Part shown: piece by piece, positions 46,462-56,231 of the stretch
Layout of the letters: every line of letters starts with the position of its first letter
Numbering within the stretch: the first letter of the stretch is position 1
Origin: Antiquaquibacter metalliresistens
GTDB lineage: Bacteria > Actinomycetota > Actinomycetes > Actinomycetales > Microbacteriaceae
Length of the DNA stretch: 64,000 nt
NCBI RefSeq assembly: GCF_029211225.1
Contig: NZ_JARGEM010000008.1
Span: 42,192 to 106,191 of the forward strand
Direction of reading: 5' to 3'
Made by a program: the position numbers and the translations under genes
The notes under the pieces: generated by a model
Told to the model about the DNA's origin: nothing
What the model saw: the letters and a program-made list of their open reading frames with translations, nothing else
The model's database searches: none

Positions 46462-47334
46462 GTGCGCTCTAACCGCCGTCTTCGATGGGCCGCAATCCCG
46501 ATCGGCATCGCTGTGGCGATCGTGCTCGCGGGTTGCACGCAGGAGCAGCTTCAGGGCTGGCTTCCTGGGGATCCCGAGACCACGAATCACACCAGCCGCA
46601 CCATCGGCCTGTGGGTCACCTCCTGGATCGTCCTGCTTGTAGTGGGTGTCATCACGTGGGGTCTGATCATCTGGGCCGCGGTCGTGTACCGCCGCCGCAA
46701 GGGACAGTCCGGACTGCCGGTGCAGCTGCGCTACAACCTGCCGATCGAGGTGTTCTACACGATCGTGCCGCTCATCCTCGTCGTCGGGTTCTTCGCCTTC
46801 ACGGCGCGCGACCAGGCCGTCATCGAGACGCCGGATCCCGACCCCGACGTGCAGATCGAGGTGTTCGGCAAGCGCTGGGCCTGGGACTTCAACTATGTCA
46901 CCGACAACGCTTACTACTCGGGCGTGCAGGCGGACTTCAACGCCGACGGCACCATCAACACCGACAACCTGCCGGTGCTCGTGCTGCCCGTCGACAAGTC
47001 GGTCGAGATCTCGATCGAGTCGCGCGACGTCATCCACTCGTTCTGGGTCGTGGACTTCCTCTACAAGAAGGACATGGTTCCCGGCAAGACGAACCACATG
47101 TACTTCACGCCGACGAAGATCGGCACCTACCAGGGCAAGTGCGCGGAGCTGTGCGGCGAGTACCACTCGCTCATGCTCTTCACCGTCGAGGTCGTCTCGC
47201 AAGAGGACTACGACGCGTACATCGACGCACTGAAGTCCGGCGCGGAGGCCCCATACGGGGGCGAGGGTCAGATCGGTGCGGACTTCAACACGAATCAGAG
47301 CGAGCCGCGCAACGGCACCGAAGGCGAGGAATAA
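46462..47334 (+). CDS. ctaC: Cytochrome c oxidase subunit II (aa3 type)
   Basis: Encodes 290 residues from GTG 46462. A lipoprotein signal with lipobox VLAGC (C25) is followed by two membrane helices (about 47-75 and 90-112) and the outer CuA cupredoxin domain. The CuA ligands are visible in C227-A-E-L-C231-G-E-Y-H235-S-L-M238, with the first histidine in VIHSFWV. WAWDFNY is the aromatic electron entry patch. It passes electrons from the bc1 complex to CtaD. ctaD follows after 3 nt. Confidence 0.96.
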   Translation: MRSNRRLRWAAIPIGIAVAIVLAGCTQEQLQGWLPGDPETTNHTSRTIGLWVTSWIVLLVVGVITWGLIIWAAVVYRRRKGQSGLPVQLRYNLPIEVFYTIVPLILVVGFFAFTARDQAVIETPDPDPDVQIEVFGKRWAWDFNYVTDNAYYSGVQADFNADGTINTDNLPVLVLPVDKSVEISIESRDVIHSFWVVDFLYKKDMVPGKTNHMYFTPTKIGTYQGKCAELCGEYHSLMLFTVEVVSQEDYDAYIDALKSGAEAPYGGEGQIGADFNTNQSEPRNGTEGEE

Positions 47335-47337
47335 GCC

Positions 47338-49083
47338 ATGACGACCACCGTCGCGCGACCGGCGGCGCCCACGGCGCCGAGCACGTTCGGCACCACGAGT
47401 GTCGAGCGCAAGGGCAATGTGCTCGTCAAGTGGCTCACCTCGACCGATCACAAGGTGATCGGCAACCTCTACCTCATCACCTCGTTCCTGTACTTCCTGC
47501 TCGGCGGCGTGATGGCGCTCGTCATCCGTGCGCAGCTGTTCGTGCCGGGCGCGTCGGTGGTGCCCACGGGGGAGCAGTACAACCAGCTCTTCACGATGCA
47601 CGGCACGATCATGCTGCTGATGTTCGCGACCCCACTGTTCTTCGGGTTCGCCAACGCCCTCATGCCGTTGCAGATCGGTGCACCGGATGTCGCGTTCCCG
47701 CGTCTGAACATGTTCTCGTACTGGCTGTTCAGCTTCGGATCGCTCATCGCGGTCTCCGGATTCCTCACCCCGCAGGGTGCGGCATCCTTCGGCTGGTTCG
47801 CGTACGCGCCGCTGTCGAACACGACGTTCTCGCCGGGCCTGGGTGGCAACCTCTGGGTGCTCGGCCTCGCGATGAGCGGTTTCGGCACCATCCTCGGTGG
47901 CGTGAATTTCATCACGACGATCATCACGATGCGCGCGCCCGGCATGACGATGTGGCGCATGCCGATCTTCACGTGGAACACGCTCGTCACCTCGCTGCTG
48001 ATCCTGATGGCCTTCCCGGTGCTCGCCGCGGCGATGTTCGGTCTGGCGGCCGACCGCATCGTCGGTGCGCACATCTACGACCCGAACAACGGCGGTGCCA
48101 TTCTGTGGCAGCACCTGTTCTGGTTCTTCGGACATCCCGAGGTCTACATCATCGCGCTGCCGTTCTTCGGCATCGTGTCGGAGATCCTGCCGGTCTTCAG
48201 CCGCAAGCCGATCTTCGGATACCGCACGCTGATTTTCGCGACGATCGCGATCGCGGCCCTCTCGATCACCGTGTGGGCGCACCACATGTATGTCACGGGT
48301 TCGGTGCTCCTTCCGTTCTTCGCGTTCTTCACGATGTTGATCGCGGTGCCCACGGGGGTGAAGATCTTCAACTGGGTCGGCACCATGTGGCGCGGCTCGG
48401 TGACCTTCGAGACGCCGATGCTGTGGACGATCGGCTTCTTGATCACCTTCACGTTCGGCGGACTCACCGGCGTGATCCTCGCCTCCCCGCCGCTGGACTT
48501 CCACGTTTCCGACACCTACTTCGTGGTGGCGCACTTCCACTACGTCGTCTTCGGCACGGTGGTGTTCGCGATGTTCGCCGGCTTCTACTTCTGGTGGCCG
48601 AAGCTCACCGGCAAGATGCTCAATGAGCGGCTCGGCAAGATCCACTTCTGGCTGCTGTTCATCGGCTTCCACATGACCTTCCTGATCCAGCACTGGATCG
48701 GTGTCGTGGGGCTGCCTCGGCGGTACCGCACGTACCTCGAGGAGGACGGCGTGACGTGGATGAACCAGCTCTCCACGATCGGCGCCGCCGTGCTCGCGAT
48801 CTCGATGATCCCGTTCTTCTACAACGTGTTCATCACCGCGCGTCGGGCGCCCAAGGTGACCGTTGACGACCCGTGGGGCTACGGTCGCTCCCTCGAGTGG
48901 GCCACGAGCTGCCCGCCGCCTCGGCACAACTTCACGTCCATCCCGCGCATCCGCTCGGAGTCCCCGGCCTTCGACATCAATCACCCGGAGGCGGGCTTGC
49001 CCGTGGGAATCGGTGGAATCGAGAATGTCAAGGACGCCCCCGATGCTCCGGTGCGCGACCTCAGCGACGAGAAGGTGAAGTAG
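47338..49083 (+). CDS. ctaD: Cytochrome c oxidase subunit I (aa3 type)
   Basis: Encodes 581 residues from ATG 47338 with twelve membrane helices. Heme and copper ligands are intact: [10 protein letters not shown] (heme a His), [11 protein letters not shown] (CuB His with the crosslinked Tyr), WAHHMYVTG (two CuB His) and [10 protein letters not shown] (heme a and a3 His). It reduces oxygen to water and pumps protons. The C-terminal tail (DLSDEKVK) is cytoplasmic. It is part of the bc1-aa3 supercomplex of actinobacteria. ctaF follows 4 nt later. Confidence 0.97.
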   Translation: MTTTVARPAAPTAPSTFGTTSVERKGNVLVKWLTSTDHKVIGNLYLITSFLYFLLGGVMALVIRAQLFVPGASVVPTGEQYNQLFTMHGTIMLLMFATPLFFGFANALMPLQIGAPDVAFPRLNMFSYWLFSFGSLIAVSGFLTPQGAASFGWFAYAPLSNTTFSPGLGGNLWVLGLAMSGFGTILGGVNFITTIITMRAPGMTMWRMPIFTWNTLVTSLLILMAFPVLAAAMFGLAADRIVGAHIYDPNNGGAILWQHLFWFFGHPEVYIIALPFFGIVSEILPVFSRKPIFGYRTLIFATIAIAALSITVWAHHMYVTGSVLLPFFAFFTMLIAVPTGVKIFNWVGTMWRGSVTFETPMLWTIGFLITFTFGGLTGVILASPPLDFHVSDTYFVVAHFHYVVFGTVVFAMFAGFYFWWPKLTGKMLNERLGKIHFWLLFIGFHMTFLIQHWIGVVGLPRRYRTYLEEDGVTWMNQLSTIGAAVLAISMIPFFYNVFITARRAPKVTVDDPWGYGRSLEWATSCPPPRHNFTSIPRIRSESPAFDINHPEAGLPVGIGGIENVKDAPDAPVRDLSDEKVK

Positions 49084-49087
49084 CACG

Positions 49088-49528
49088 ATGGGTACCAATG
49101 CGAAGCTCTTCTGGATCCTCGCCGGCTTCTTCTTCCTCGCCGACGCGATCTACATCACCTGGTCGCTGCTGGCGTCGTCGAACCCGGCGGGTGGCACCGC
49201 GCCGACGATCGAGTGGGCTGGCACCATCGCGATCGGCCTGTCCGGTGCGCTTGCGGTGCTCGTCGCCTTCTATTTGCAGCGCATCTACCGCTCCCAGGGC
49301 GCCGAGCTGCCGGAGGACCGTCTCGACGCGAACGTCGACGACGGGGATGCCGAGCAGGGACACTTCAGCCCCTGGAGCTGGTGGCCGCTCGTGCTCGCCG
49401 CGAGCTCGGCGCTGTTGTTCCTCGGTATCGCCATCGGGGCCTGGATCGCGTTCATCGGGGCGGGCTTCGTGATCGTCGCCCTGGTCGGCTGGGTCTTCGA
49501 GTACTACCGCGGCAACTTCGGCCACTGA
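49088..49528 (+). CDS. ctaF: Cytochrome c oxidase subunit IV, actinobacterial (CtaF)
   Basis: Encodes 146 residues from ATG 49088 with four membrane helices, two at each end flanking the acidic loop ELPEDRLDANVDDGDAEQG. The conserved GHFSPWSWWPL segment identifies the actinobacteria-specific subunit IV. It stabilises the aa3 oxidase in the bc1-aa3 supercomplex. It ends the ctaC-D-F unit and converges on the MFS gene with a 22-nt gap. Confidence 0.93.
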   Translation: MGTNAKLFWILAGFFFLADAIYITWSLLASSNPAGGTAPTIEWAGTIAIGLSGALAVLVAFYLQRIYRSQGAELPEDRLDANVDDGDAEQGHFSPWSWWPLVLAASSALLFLGIAIGAWIAFIGAGFVIVALVGWVFEYYRGNFGH

Positions 49529-49550
49529 CGACGGTCTCGCCTGTCGGCAC

Positions 49551-50885
49551 TTACGGCATGGGATGGCGTGAATCGTAGTGCCGGAATGTGGACTGCACCC
49601 GCAGCATCAGCGCGATCAACGCCACGATGAGCGCCCCGCCGATCAGGGGCGGTAGCCACAGCACACCGGCGAGGGCGACGAGACCGACGTAGAGATCGCC
49701 CAGTCGCGGACCGCCGGTAACGACGACCACGAAGATGCCCTGAAGCCGTCCGCGCATGTTGTCCGGCGCCGCCGTCATGAGGATGGTCTGACGGAAGATC
49801 GCGCTCACGTTGTCGGTTGCGCCCGACGCGGCCATGCAGACGAGTGCGAGCAGGATCGCCAGGGGGTTCGGGTTCGCGGCATCCCCGGTCTCGCCGAACC
49901 AGCTGACCCAGCCGAGCACCATCCCGAAGGCCAGGATCGAGAGCCCGTAGCCCGCGATCGCCCAGCCGATCGCGACACCCTGTCGCCGCACCTCGGCCAC
50001 GCGTCCGCTGAACACGGAGGAGAGCAGGGTGCCGAGCGCCTGGGCCGCGGTGAGCAGACCGACGGTGACCGCGCCGCCGCCGAGCAGCAACGCCCCGACA
50101 GCGGGGAACAGGGCGTGCGGCCGCCCGAACGTCATCGCGAGGATGTCCACGAGGAACGACATGCGGATGTTCGGTGCGCGGCGCAGGAAGGCCAGGCCCG
50201 AGCGGATCGACTGCAGGCCAGGTGCGTGCCGCTCGCCGATCGGCGTCACGGCAGGCAGATGCAGGATGCCGGCGAGGGCGGCGAGGAACAGCACCACGTC
50301 GACGGTGTAGGTCCAGGCGAAGCCGACGGTCGCCACGAGCACCCCCGCCAGGGCTGGTCCCGCGGTGATCATGACGCCGTAGGTGATGCCGGTGAGCGCG
50401 GACGCGGCCGGCACCAGCTTGGTGCCGACGAGTCTCGGCAGGATCGCCTGTCGTGCCGCGCCGGCAACCGTCGCGGCGACCGAGTTCAGCATGGTGAGCA
50501 GGTAGAGGGCCCACACGGCCTCCAGGCCGAGCCAGGACAGTGAGGCGATGCCGATGGTGGCGAACCAGGCGAGCAGGGAGGAGGCGAGCAGCACGGTGCG
50601 ACGGTCGAAGGCATCCACGAGCATGCCCCCGTAGAGCCCCGCCAGGATCATCGGTACGAGGGCGACGACACCGACGAGCGCCACGGCCAAGGTCGAGCCG
50701 GTGATCGCGTAGACCTCGAGGCCGACCGCCACTACGGTCATCTGGGCGCCGATACCGCCGACGATGTTGCCGAAGTACAACCAGCGGAACGCGGAACTGA
50801 CCCGCAACGGAGCGAGGTCGAGCAGGATGCCGCGATGCGGCGTTCGCTCCTGCTCGACCTCGGGATCCGGTCCTTCGGTGCTCAC
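49551..50885 (-). CDS. MFS transporter (EntS/MFS_3-like)
   Basis: Encodes 444 residues from GTG 50885 with about twelve membrane helices. The N-terminal FRWLYFGNIVGGIGAQMTVVAVG and VDAFDRRTVLL (motif A-like loop) resemble drug/siderophore exporters of the MFS_3 group. It starts 3 nt after the qcrB stop, so it is the last gene of the ctaE-qcrCAB operon. Substrate unknown; a detoxification or efflux role tied to respiration is only an inference from position. Confidence 0.85.
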   Translation of the reverse strand: MSTEGPDPEVEQERTPHRGILLDLAPLRVSSAFRWLYFGNIVGGIGAQMTVVAVGLEVYAITGSTLAVALVGVVALVPMILAGLYGGMLVDAFDRRTVLLASSLLAWFATIGIASLSWLGLEAVWALYLLTMLNSVAATVAGAARQAILPRLVGTKLVPAASALTGITYGVMITAGPALAGVLVATVGFAWTYTVDVVLFLAALAGILHLPAVTPIGERHAPGLQSIRSGLAFLRRAPNIRMSFLVDILAMTFGRPHALFPAVGALLLGGGAVTVGLLTAAQALGTLLSSVFSGRVAEVRRQGVAIGWAIAGYGLSILAFGMVLGWVSWFGETGDAANPNPLAILLALVCMAASGATDNVSAIFRQTILMTAAPDNMRGRLQGIFVVVVTGGPRLGDLYVGLVALAGVLWLPPLIGGALIVALIALMLRVQSTFRHYDSRHPMP

Positions 50886-50888
50886 GAC

Positions 50889-52514
50889 CTAGTGAGCGTC
50901 GTGCTTGGATGCCTCGATCTCGCCTCGTGTGACGGGGGCGATGCGGTCCTCGAAGAAGACTCTCGACAGCGCCGCGCGGAAGCGCTGGGCGACCGTGATG
51001 CGACCCTTCGCGTCGGGGCGCACCATCAGCGGCTTGTAGTCCTCGAAGCTGACGAGCTTCCACCGCTCGTAGTCATCGAGCTGCTCGTGCACCTCGATGT
51101 ACTCTCCGCCCGGCAGACGAACGATCCGACCCGACTCGAACCCGTGCAGGGCGATCTCGCGGTCCTTCTTCTGCAGACCGATGCAGATTCGATGAGCCAC
51201 GAATCCGGCGATGATCGGCCCGACGATGAGCAGGATCTGGATGGAGTGCGTCACCCATTCGATGGAGAGCTTGAAGTGGGTGGCGATGAGGTCCGAGCTC
51301 GCCGCCGACCACAGCACTGCGTAGAAGGTGACGCCGGCAGCCCCGATCGCGGTGCGCATCGGAGCGTTACGCGGACGGTCGGCGATATGGTGCTCGCGCT
51401 TGTCGCCGGTGATCCACGCCTCGACGAAGGGGTAGATGAACACCAGCAGCAGGAAGACCCCGACGACGATCAGCGGGATGAGGATGTTCAGCGAGAGCGT
51501 GAAGCCCCAGATCACGACCTCCCAGCCCGGAGGGGCGAGGCGCAGCACACCGTCGGCGAAGCCGATGTACCAGTCGGGCTGCGTACCGGCCGAGACGGGC
51601 GAGGGGTCGTACGGGCCGTATGTCCACACCGGGTTGATCTGGAAGAACGACGCGATGAGCACGATCATGCCGAAGATGATGAAGAAGAAGCCGCCGGCCT
51701 TCGCCGCGAACACCGGCATGATCGGCACACCGACGACGTTGTCGTTGGTGCGGCCGGGGCCGGCGAACTGCGTGTGCTTGTTGATGATCAGCAGCAGCAT
51801 GTGCACGCCGAGCGCGGCGACCAGGATCGCCGGCAGCAGCAGGATGTGCAGCACGTAGAGCCGCCCGACGATGTCGGTGCCGGGGAACTCGCCTCCGAAC
51901 AGCAGGTACGAGATCCAGGTTCCGACGATCGGGATGCCCTTGAGCATGCCGTCGATGATGCGCAGGCCGTTGCCGGAGAGCAGGTCATCGGGCAGCGAGT
52001 AGCCGGTGAATCCCTCGGCCATCGCGAGGATGAAGAGCACGAAGCCGATCACCCAGTTGATCTCGCGCGGCTTGCGGAACGCGCCCGTGAAGAACACGCG
52101 GAGCATGTGCAGGCCGATGGATGCCACGAACAGCAGTGCCGCCCAGTGGTGCACCTGGCGCATGAGCAGGCCGCCGCGGATGTCGAACGAGATGTCGAGC
52201 GTCGAGGCCATCGCCGCGGACATCTCGATGCCGCGCAGCGGCATGTAGGAGCCCTCGTAGTGCACCTCGACCATCGACGCCTGGAAGAAGAACGTCAGGA
52301 ACGTGCCGGAGAGCAGGATGACGATGAAGCTGTAGAGCGCCACCTCGCCGAGCATGAACGACCAGTGGTCGGGGAAGATCTTGCGCCCGAGCTCCTTGGT
52401 GAGACCGGAGATGCTGGTGCGCTCGTCGAGGTAGTTCGCGGCCCAGCCGGTGAACCGCATCCCCTTACCCGGTGCGGGCTGCGTGGCCGGTCGGGTCTGT
52501 TGCGTGGTGGTCAC
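50889..52514 (-). CDS. qcrB: Menaquinol:cytochrome c reductase cytochrome b subunit
   Basis: Encodes 541 residues from GTG 52514, overlapping the qcrA stop (GTGA). Eight membrane helices carry two b hemes; ligands include HHWAALLFVASIGLHMLRVF and HILLLPAILVAALGVHML. The quinol-site GYSLPDDLLSGNGLRI and the DWYIGFADG-like PDWYIGFADGVLRL are clear. The C-terminal extension of about 130 residues beyond the last helix is typical for actinobacterial QcrB, a known drug target in mycobacteria. Part of the bc1-aa3 supercomplex. Confidence 0.96.
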   Translation of the reverse strand: MTTTQQTRPATQPAPGKGMRFTGWAANYLDERTSISGLTKELGRKIFPDHWSFMLGEVALYSFIVILLSGTFLTFFFQASMVEVHYEGSYMPLRGIEMSAAMASTLDISFDIRGGLLMRQVHHWAALLFVASIGLHMLRVFFTGAFRKPREINWVIGFVLFILAMAEGFTGYSLPDDLLSGNGLRIIDGMLKGIPIVGTWISYLLFGGEFPGTDIVGRLYVLHILLLPAILVAALGVHMLLLIINKHTQFAGPGRTNDNVVGVPIMPVFAAKAGGFFFIIFGMIVLIASFFQINPVWTYGPYDPSPVSAGTQPDWYIGFADGVLRLAPPGWEVVIWGFTLSLNILIPLIVVGVFLLLVFIYPFVEAWITGDKREHHIADRPRNAPMRTAIGAAGVTFYAVLWSAASSDLIATHFKLSIEWVTHSIQILLIVGPIIAGFVAHRICIGLQKKDREIALHGFESGRIVRLPGGEYIEVHEQLDDYERWKLVSFEDYKPLMVRPDAKGRITVAQRFRAALSRVFFEDRIAPVTRGEIEASKHDAH

Positions 52515-53560
52515 AGTTCGCGCTCCCAGAAGCTCGGCCCGACGGGCTCGGTGAAGTCGCTGCGCGCCACGAGGTAGCCCTCGTCGTCGACGGTGATCGG
52601 CAGCTGCGGCAGGGGGCGCTTGGCGGGTCCGAAGATCACCGCGGCCTCCTTCTTGATGTCGAACTGGGACTGGTGGCACGGGCAGAGCAGGTGGTGCGTC
52701 TGCTGCTCGTAGAGCGCGACCGGGCATCCGACGTGGGTGCAGATCTTTGAGTACGCGACGATGCCGTCGTAGCTCCAGTTCTCACGGCCGGGGGAGACCT
52801 CGAGGTCCTCCGGGTTCAGACGCATCAGGAGCACGGCGGCCTTGGCCTTCTCCTCGAGCTTGTGCTCGGACTCGTTGAGCCCCTCGGGAATGACGTGGAA
52901 CGCCGAGCCCAGGGTGACATCCGACGCCTTGATCGGGATGCCGGACGGGTCCTTGGTCAGACGCACACCCTTGTCCCACATCGTGTGCTTCAGCAGCGGC
53001 ACCGGGTCGGCGGCCGGTGCCAGGTCGCGGAACAGCACCACCGCGGGCAGCGGGGAGACGACGAGTGCTCCGATCAGGCTGTTGCGGATGAGCTTGCGGC
53101 GCGTGAAGCCGGACTCCTTGTTGCCGAGCGTGAACACCTCGACGGCCTTCGCACGGGTCTCATCGGTGCCGCGCGTCGGGTGACGCTGCTCGACCATGTC
53201 GTGGCCGTCCATGAGCGCCTTCGACCAGTGCACGGCACCGATGCCGATGGTCAGCAGCGCGAGTGCGATCGAGGCACCCAGGAAGAGGTTGTTGAGCCGC
53301 ACCGAGAGCATGTCGCCCGGAATGATCGGGAAGACGATGTACGACGTGATCGCGGCGACCGTGCCGACGATCGAGAGCAGGAACAAGCCGCCGACGCGGC
53401 GCTCCTGCTGACGCTCCTTCTTGGGGTCGAGGTCCGCGACGCGCGGGCGGTAGGGGGGGAAGCCGGGGTTCTGCACCGCGTCATCGGTGACGACGGCGAT
53501 GCCCGCCGACGGAGCGTGGTGCTCAACCGCCGTGCCGGTGGTCTCCTGATCGTTCGCCAT
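52511..53560 (-). CDS. qcrA: Rieske iron-sulfur subunit of the bc1 complex
   Basis: Encodes 349 residues from ATG 53560. The actinobacterial form has three membrane helices in the N-terminal half (about 52-75, 83-105 and 165-190) and a C-terminal Rieske domain with the [2Fe-2S] ligands in CTHVGCP and CPCHQSQF. It transfers electrons from menaquinol to the diheme cytochrome QcrC. The start follows qcrC by 13 nt and the 3' end overlaps qcrB by 4 nt. Confidence 0.96.
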   Translation of the reverse strand: MANDQETTGTAVEHHAPSAGIAVVTDDAVQNPGFPPYRPRVADLDPKKERQQERRVGGLFLLSIVGTVAAITSYIVFPIIPGDMLSVRLNNLFLGASIALALLTIGIGAVHWSKALMDGHDMVEQRHPTRGTDETRAKAVEVFTLGNKESGFTRRKLIRNSLIGALVVSPLPAVVLFRDLAPAADPVPLLKHTMWDKGVRLTKDPSGIPIKASDVTLGSAFHVIPEGLNESEHKLEEKAKAAVLLMRLNPEDLEVSPGRENWSYDGIVAYSKICTHVGCPVALYEQQTHHLLCPCHQSQFDIKKEAAVIFGPAKRPLPQLPITVDDEGYLVARSDFTEPVGPSFWEREL

Positions 53561-53573
53561 GGGTTTCCCTTGC

Positions 53574-54377
53574 CTAATTCGACTTCGCCGTGAGCCAGAT
53601 CGTGATGCCCACGATCGCACCGAGGCCGAAGATCCAGATGAACAGTCCCTCGGAGACCGGGCCGAGATTGCCGAGCCCGAAACCACCGACCGACGGGGTC
53701 TCATCCAGGTACTTGAGGTACGTGATGATCGCGGCCTTCTGCTCCGGCGTGATGTTCGCGTCGTTGAACACGGGCATGTTCTGCGGACCGGTGACCATCG
53801 CCTCGTAGATGTGCGCGGCATCCACGCCACCGAGCGGCGGGGCGAACTTGCCCTCCGTCAGTGCGCCACCGGCGCCGGCGACGTTGTGGCACATCGCGCA
53901 GTTGATGCGGAACAGCTCGGCGCCCTCGGCGACGTCGCCGCCACCGGTGAGGTACTTCTCGTCGGGGATGGCCGGGCCCGGAGCCAGCGACGCGACGTAG
54001 GCCGCGAGTGCCTTCACCTGCTCGTCGTTGAACTGCGGCGGCTTCTTCTCGGCCTGGGGGCCGGTGGCGGCCAGCGGCATGCGGCCGGTGCCCACCTGGA
54101 AGTCGACGGATGCGGCGCCGACGCCGATCAGCGACGGCCCCTGGGACGTGCCCTCGAGGTTCATGCCGTGACACGTGGCGCAGTTGGCCGCGAACAGCTT
54201 CTGGCCGTCCTCGACCTGAGCCTCCGCCGCGGCGGATGTCTCGGCCGTGGCGCTCGTCGTGAACAGTGCGTATGCGCCGCCCGTCGCCAACAGCCCCACC
54301 GTGATGAGGGCGACTGTGGCGAGCGGATGACGGCGACCGGCAGGACGCGTCCTGCGGGTCAGGGATGCCTGAGCCAT
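53574..54377 (-). CDS. qcrC: Diheme cytochrome c subunit of the bc1 complex
   Basis: Encodes 267 residues from ATG 54377. Two CxxCH heme sites are present, CATCHG (about residue 66) and CAMCHN (about 162), each followed by a cytochrome c domain with distal Met candidates. One N-terminal membrane helix (about 20-40) and one C-terminal helix (about 243-262) anchor it. As in other actinobacteria it replaces soluble cytochrome c and shuttles electrons directly to the aa3 oxidase. It lies 19 nt after ctaE. Confidence 0.96.
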   Translation of the reverse strand: MAQASLTRRTRPAGRRHPLATVALITVGLLATGGAYALFTTSATAETSAAAEAQVEDGQKLFAANCATCHGMNLEGTSQGPSLIGVGAASVDFQVGTGRMPLAATGPQAEKKPPQFNDEQVKALAAYVASLAPGPAIPDEKYLTGGGDVAEGAELFRINCAMCHNVAGAGGALTEGKFAPPLGGVDAAHIYEAMVTGPQNMPVFNDANITPEQKAAIITYLKYLDETPSVGGFGLGNLGPVSEGLFIWIFGLGAIVGITIWLTAKSN

Positions 54378-54396
54378 GTGCGCGGGATTCCGTTTC

Positions 54397-55032
54397 TTAT
54401 TTCAGCAGGTAGATGACCGCGAACAGGCCGATCCACACGACGTCCACGAAGTGCCAGTAGTAGGAGACGACGATCGCGGTCGTTGCCTCCTTGTGGCCGA
54501 AGTTCTTGACCGCGAAGGCGCGCCCGATCACGAGCAGGAAGGCGATGAGACCACCGGTGACGTGCAGGCCGTGGAATCCGGTCGTGATGTAGAAGGCGGA
54601 GCCGTATGCGTCGCTCGAGAGGCTCACGTGCTCGCTGACCAGGATCGCGTACTCATAGATCTGGCCGGCGACGAACGTCGCGCCCATCGCGTAGGTGAGG
54701 AAGAACCACTCGACCATGCCCCATTTCCAGAACTGGGCGAGGTTGCCGGTGCGTCGCGGCTGCATGCGCTCGGCCGCGAAGACGCCGGCCTGGCACGTGA
54801 AGGAGGAGAGCACGAGCACCGTGGTGTTGATGGCCGCGAACGTCACGTTGAGCTTGGCGGTCTGCTCCGACCACAGCTCTGGCGACATCGCCTTGAGCGT
54901 GAAGTAGATGGCGAACAGGCCCGCGAAGAACATGACTTCGCTGCCGAGCCAAACGATCGTGCCCACGGCCACGACATTCGGACGGCTGACCGACGGAGTT
55001 CTGAGCGAACTTGAGAGCGAGGCAGTGGTCAC
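54397..55032 (-). CDS. ctaE: Cytochrome c oxidase subunit III (aa3 type)
   Basis: Encodes 211 residues from GTG 55032 with five membrane helices. Family marks: [22 protein letters not shown] with the conserved glutamate, [14 protein letters not shown] and [20 protein letters not shown]. It stabilises the catalytic subunit during turnover. It opens the ctaE-qcrC-qcrA-qcrB-MFS operon, divergent from trpD 81 nt away. Confidence 0.96.
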   Translation of the reverse strand: MTTASLSSSLRTPSVSRPNVVAVGTIVWLGSEVMFFAGLFAIYFTLKAMSPELWSEQTAKLNVTFAAINTTVLVLSSFTCQAGVFAAERMQPRRTGNLAQFWKWGMVEWFFLTYAMGATFVAGQIYEYAILVSEHVSLSSDAYGSAFYITTGFHGLHVTGGLIAFLLVIGRAFAVKNFGHKEATTAIVVSYYWHFVDVVWIGLFAVIYLLK

Positions 55033-55113
55033 CTACCCATTATGGCCGATATCCCGGTGCCGGTTTTCGCATTCGCGCGGCCCGTCGTGGTCTGATCGCT
55101 AGGATTTCGAACC

Positions 55114-56169
55114 ATGGCGCTTGAGCACAACTGGGCCGGTATCCTCGGCTCCCTCGTCGAGGGGCAGAACCTGTCGATCGACGAGGCGTCCTGGGCGATG
55201 CGATCGGTGATGGCGGGGGAGGCGACATCCGCCCAGATCGCGGGGATGCTCGTGGCCATGCGGATCAAGGGCGAGACCGTCGACGAGATCGTCGGCTTCC
55301 GCGATGCGGTGCTCGAGAATGCGCAGCCCCTCGCGGTGGATCCCATGGTGCTCGACATCGTCGGCACCGGTGGGGACCCCTACGGGGCGGTGCTGAACAT
55401 CTCCTCGATCGCCTCCGTGATCTGCGCCGCCGCCGGTGTGCCGGTGGTCAAGCACGGCAATCGGGGCGCGAGCTCGGCCTCTGGCGCCTCGGATGTGCTG
55501 CAGGCGCTGGGGCTGGACCTCGACATCCCGCCGCTGCGGGTGGCCGAGGTGCTCGTCGAGGCGGGCATCACCTTCGCTCATGCCGCGCTCTTCCACCCGG
55601 GTTTCCGCCACGCCGGGCCCACGCGCAAAGAACTGGGCATCTCGACGCTGTTCAACATTCTCGGACCCCTGTGCAACCCGGCGCGTCCGGAGGCCTCGGC
55701 GGTCGGGGTCGCCTCGCTCGAGCGCGTGCCGCTCATGGTCGGCGTGTTCCGTACGCGCGGGGCGACGGCCCTGGTCTATCGAGGCGACGACGGTATCGAC
55801 AAGCTCACCACCACCGGGCACTCCCACATCTGGGAGGTCTCCCGTGGGTTCGTCACCGAGCACGATCTCGACCCGCGCGATCTCGGGATCGAGCGAGCCG
55901 ACATCCATGACCTGCTGGGCAAGGGCCCGGAGTACAACGCCGACGTCGCTCGGCGCATGCTCGCCGGGGAGCAGGGGCCGGTGCGCGACATCATCCTGCT
56001 CAACGCCGCCGCGGGGCTGACGGCGTATTCACTGGCCCAGGATCCGGATCTGCTGCAGCAGCCGATCGTCGATCGTCTCGCGGTAGCCATGACCCGCGTC
56101 GCCGAAGTCGTCGACTCCGGCGCGGCCACGGCGAAGCTTCAGGAGTGGGTGGCCGCGACCAGGCGGTGA
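55114..56169 (+). CDS. trpD: Anthranilate phosphoribosyltransferase
   Basis: Encodes 351 residues from ATG 55114. Signatures: DIVGTGGDPYGAVLNIS (PRPP diphosphate loop), KHGNRGASSASGASDVL, FAHAALFHPGFRHAGPTRKELG (anthranilate site) and FNILGPLCNPARP. It joins anthranilate and PRPP in tryptophan synthesis. No other trp gene is near, as is common for the trpD beside ctaE in actinobacteria. TAGGAT lies 8 nt before the ATG; no ribosome binding site is seen. Confidence 0.96.
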   Translation: MALEHNWAGILGSLVEGQNLSIDEASWAMRSVMAGEATSAQIAGMLVAMRIKGETVDEIVGFRDAVLENAQPLAVDPMVLDIVGTGGDPYGAVLNISSIASVICAAAGVPVVKHGNRGASSASGASDVLQALGLDLDIPPLRVAEVLVEAGITFAHAALFHPGFRHAGPTRKELGISTLFNILGPLCNPARPEASAVGVASLERVPLMVGVFRTRGATALVYRGDDGIDKLTTTGHSHIWEVSRGFVTEHDLDPRDLGIERADIHDLLGKGPEYNADVARRMLAGEQGPVRDIILLNAAAGLTAYSLAQDPDLLQQPIVDRLAVAMTRVAEVVDSGAATAKLQEWVAATRR

Positions 56170-56231
56170 TCCGGTCCGTTGGTGGGCAGGATGGCGGCGA
56201 GGTCGAACTCGGCCGACGAGTCCGATGGGGT

